In this document: positions 6,991 through 8,612 of the stretch, piece after piece
Position numbering within the stretch: the first letter of the stretch is position 1
Layout: every line of letters starts with the position of its first letter
Assembly: GCA_947463665.1 (NCBI GenBank)
Contig: CANHUD010000086.1
Span: 1 to 8,612, forward strand
Length of the DNA stretch: 8,612 bases
Direction: 5' to 3'
From: Sphingobacteriales bacterium
Lineage (GTDB): Bacteria; Bacteroidota; Bacteroidia; Chitinophagales; Chitinophagaceae
Program-made: the position numbers and the translations under genes
The notes under the pieces: generated by a model
What the model saw: only the letters and a program-made list of their open reading frames with translations
The model's database searches: none
What the model was told of the DNA's origin: nothing

Positions 6991-8001
6991 ATGTTTAGGA
7001 CATTGCCGTTGCTGGTCATGCTGTTTGTACTGACCAGCTGTGAGAAAAAAGATACGACCGCTCCTGCGCCAACGCCGCGTCCGGTTACCCCGGTAACTAC
7101 TACGCCGCTGATAACGCTGCCTGCCGGCTGGAAGATCAATCCCAGCTATTCAAACGGTCTGCCAGCTGGGGTACAAGTGTATACGTTCGACAGTATCTAT
7201 CTGGGCAAGCAGACACGTGCTTTTTGTTTTGCGTTTGAATCGACCAATACCTCGTTGGAATTTAAACCGGTTTTATCTGCTACGGCAAAAACGCCCTCCA
7301 ATTTTGTGTTGGGTGAACCGGGAACGGTGTATGCCTGCATCAACGGAGGGTTCTTCGGTGGCAACCAGAGTTATAGCCTGGTGCGTGTGAACAACACTAC
7401 ACAGGTGGCGAATATCCGGGCAGTGAACCGAACCTTCAACGGGACATCGACCCCTTATTATCCCACCCGTGCTGCCTTTGGTGTAAATGCGGCGGGGGTA
7501 CCTTCTGTAGCCTGGGTATACAGTATCGGAACCAATCTGGATTCGCTTATTGCCTATCCCAATCCGAGTCCAAATACCACGGCAGCGACCCCGCAGCCTC
7601 AGCCGACTTCTTCTTTTCCTGCCGGCGGCTCCCTGTGGAATGTGAGCAGTGCCATCGGCGGTTCGCCTATGCTGCTCTACAACAACCAGATCCGCATCAC
7701 CGATACGGAAGAGCTGATCGACATTAACAATACCAGTTCCCGTCCGCGTTCCGCCATGGGATACACAGATAAAGGCGTGATTTTATTACTGGCGATTCAG
7801 GGTGATAATATCATTTCCGGTTATGCCGGTCTGAACCTGCAGGAATTGGCTACCATGCTGAAAGATCTTGGCTGCAGCCATGCGATGAACCTGGATGGAG
7901 GAGGCTCATCGGCGCTCATTATCAATGGTACGTCCACCGTGCGTTCGGTATCTACCGGAGAACGGGCCGTACCTACAGTTCTGATGATTAAAAAACGATA
8001 A
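6991..8001 (+). CDS. Phosphodiester glycosidase (NAGPA/DUF2233 domain) lipoprotein
   Basis: 336 aa. The domain is named after the mammalian uncovering enzyme, which removes GlcNAc from GlcNAc-1-phospho-mannose; bacterial members are thought to act on sugar-1-phosphodiesters, mostly with undefined substrates. The N-terminus is a lipoprotein signal with lipobox L-T-S-C (Cys17), then a Thr/Pro-rich tether to about residue 42. NAGPA marks are ACINGGFFGG (115-124), SAIGGSPMLL (220-229), RPRSAMGY (251-258), a conserved LDGGGSSAL motif (301-309) and GERAVPTVLMI (323-333). A Pro/Asn/Thr-rich loop at about 189-211 separates the two halves of the domain. The start lies 3 bp after the GHL10-B stop and gives a clean signal peptide. 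The protein should be anchored in the outer or inner membrane facing the periplasm or surface. The family call is firm; the natural phosphodiester is unknown, with a phosphoglycan or envelope glycan most likely from the context. Confidence 0.92.
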   Translation: MFRTLPLLVMLFVLTSCEKKDTTAPAPTPRPVTPVTTTPLITLPAGWKINPSYSNGLPAGVQVYTFDSIYLGKQTRAFCFAFESTNTSLEFKPVLSATAKTPSNFVLGEPGTVYACINGGFFGGNQSYSLVRVNNTTQVANIRAVNRTFNGTSTPYYPTRAAFGVNAAGVPSVAWVYSIGTNLDSLIAYPNPSPNTTAATPQPQPTSSFPAGGSLWNVSSAIGGSPMLLYNNQIRITDTEELIDINNTSSRPRSAMGYTDKGVILLLAIQGDNIISGYAGLNLQELATMLKDLGCSHAMNLDGGGSSALIINGTSTVRSVSTGERAVPTVLMIKKR

Positions 8002-8010
8002 ATCGAAATA

Positions 8011-8612
8011 ATGAAACGGATACGATATGTGTTCGCAGGTTTGTGCCTGCTGAGTATGGCTGCACAGGCGCAGATCCGGCAGACCGATGTACTCGTGATC
8101 GGGGGCGGTATCGGCGGAACAGCCGCTGCCATTCAATCGGCCCGTATGGGGGCTAAGACCATCCTCGTGGAAGAAGGACCCTGGCTGGGCGGTATGCTCT
8201 CTGCTGCGGGCGTATCCGCGATCGACGGCAATCACCAGCTGCCCTCCGGCATCTGGGGTGAGTTTCGTTCGGCGATCTATAAGTATTACGGCGGACCCGA
8301 CAAGGTAGCCACCGGTTGGGTTAGTAATACCCAGTTTGAGCCGCATGTGGCAGATAGTATTCTGAAGCGGATGGCAGCCAATGAACCGGCCCTTACCGTG
8401 TTGCATGGGTATCGGCTACATCAGGTAGTGCGCAGCGGATCCGTTGTGAAAGGAGCGGTGATCCGCTCACTGAACAGCGAGGCTTCTGAGCGGATCGAAG
8501 CCCGCATCACCATAGATGCTACCGAGTTGGGAGATGTAATGGCAAAAGCAAAGGTGCCGTATAGTCTGGGTATGGAAGCCGGGTCCACTACCGGTGAAAA
8601 CGTAGGAGTGAA
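8011..8612 (+). CDS. Exported FAD-dependent oxidoreductase, N-terminal part (cut by window end)
   Basis: The first 200 codons are open and the gene runs off the window. The start at 8011 lies 9 bp after the NAGPA stop. It gives a type I signal peptide ending near A-Q-A|Q (residue 20), followed by the Rossmann dinucleotide-binding motif: VLVIGGGIGG (27-36, with Gly31, Gly33, Gly36) and acidic Glu54 at the end of the second strand. A GG motif follows (60-61), and later a family-like DATELGDVMA (about 169-178). This fits the PF12831-type FAD-dependent oxidoreductases, which in Bacteroidota are often labelled xanthan lyase or FAD oxidoreductase, without firm biochemical support. Export of a flavoprotein in a glycan operon suggests oxidation of a sugar or aglycone in the periplasm. 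The C-terminal half is missing, so possible accessory domains cannot be judged. Confidence 0.85.
   Translation, partial: MKRIRYVFAGLCLLSMAAQAQIRQTDVLVIGGGIGGTAAAIQSARMGAKTILVEEGPWLGGMLSAAGVSAIDGNHQLPSGIWGEFRSAIYKYYGGPDKVATGWVSNTQFEPHVADSILKRMAANEPALTVLHGYRLHQVVRSGSVVKGAVIRSLNSEASERIEARITIDATELGDVMAKAKVPYSLGMEAGSTTGENVGV

Noticed and set aside
7906..8406. 166-codon minus-strand frame across the NAGPA/FAD oxidoreductase junction
   Set aside because: It overlaps the conserved LDGGGSS region and the FAD-binding region of two real genes, so it is a shadow of biased codons.

Overview
The window is from the chromosome of a Bacteroidota bacterium, most likely a Chitinophagaceae-type member. The reasons are a SusD-family lipoprotein, secreted lipoproteins with Pro/Thr-rich linkers, DUF4434 and GHL10 proteins, little Shine-Dalgarno signal, a TAnnTTTG-type -7 box and moderate GC. 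The taxon is inferred from style only; there is no rRNA or marker gene.

Layout: (1) 7-1800, +, a complete SusD/RagB glycan-binding lipoprotein; a TAG just before its ATG may be the end of an upstream susC. (2) 1801-1881, a strong hairpin flanked by A/T tracts that can serve as a bidirectional terminator for two converging genes. (3) 1882-3036, -, a GHL10 (family-10 glycosyl-hydrolase-like) lipoprotein. (4) 3037-3123, an AT-rich divergent promoter region with an 18-bp palindrome touching a TAGATTTG box. (5) 3124-8612, +, a tightly packed five-gene cluster: sodium:solute symporter (SSS), DUF4434 TIM-barrel protein, a second GHL10 protein, a NAGPA-type phosphodiester glycosidase lipoprotein, and an exported FAD-dependent oxidoreductase cut by the window end. 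Spacings are +4, -4 (ATGA overlap), +3 and +9 bp, so this is almost certainly one operon.

How they may work together (inference): SusD (with an unseen SusC) captures and imports a glycan across the outer membrane. The lipoprotein and soluble GHL10 enzymes, the phosphodiester glycosidase and the flavoprotein process it at the outer membrane or in the periplasm. The symporter takes a small product across the inner membrane, where the DUF4434 protein, which has no signal peptide, acts on it. The locus resembles a polysaccharide-utilisation locus but lacks classical CAZy-type hydrolases. The known activities of relatives (DigH on denuded peptidoglycan, NAGPA on sugar-1-phosphodiesters) point to an amino-sugar or phosphodiester-linked envelope glycan rather than plant polysaccharide. 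The substrate cannot be read from the sequence.

No RNA genes, CRISPR arrays, insertion sequences or phage genes were seen.
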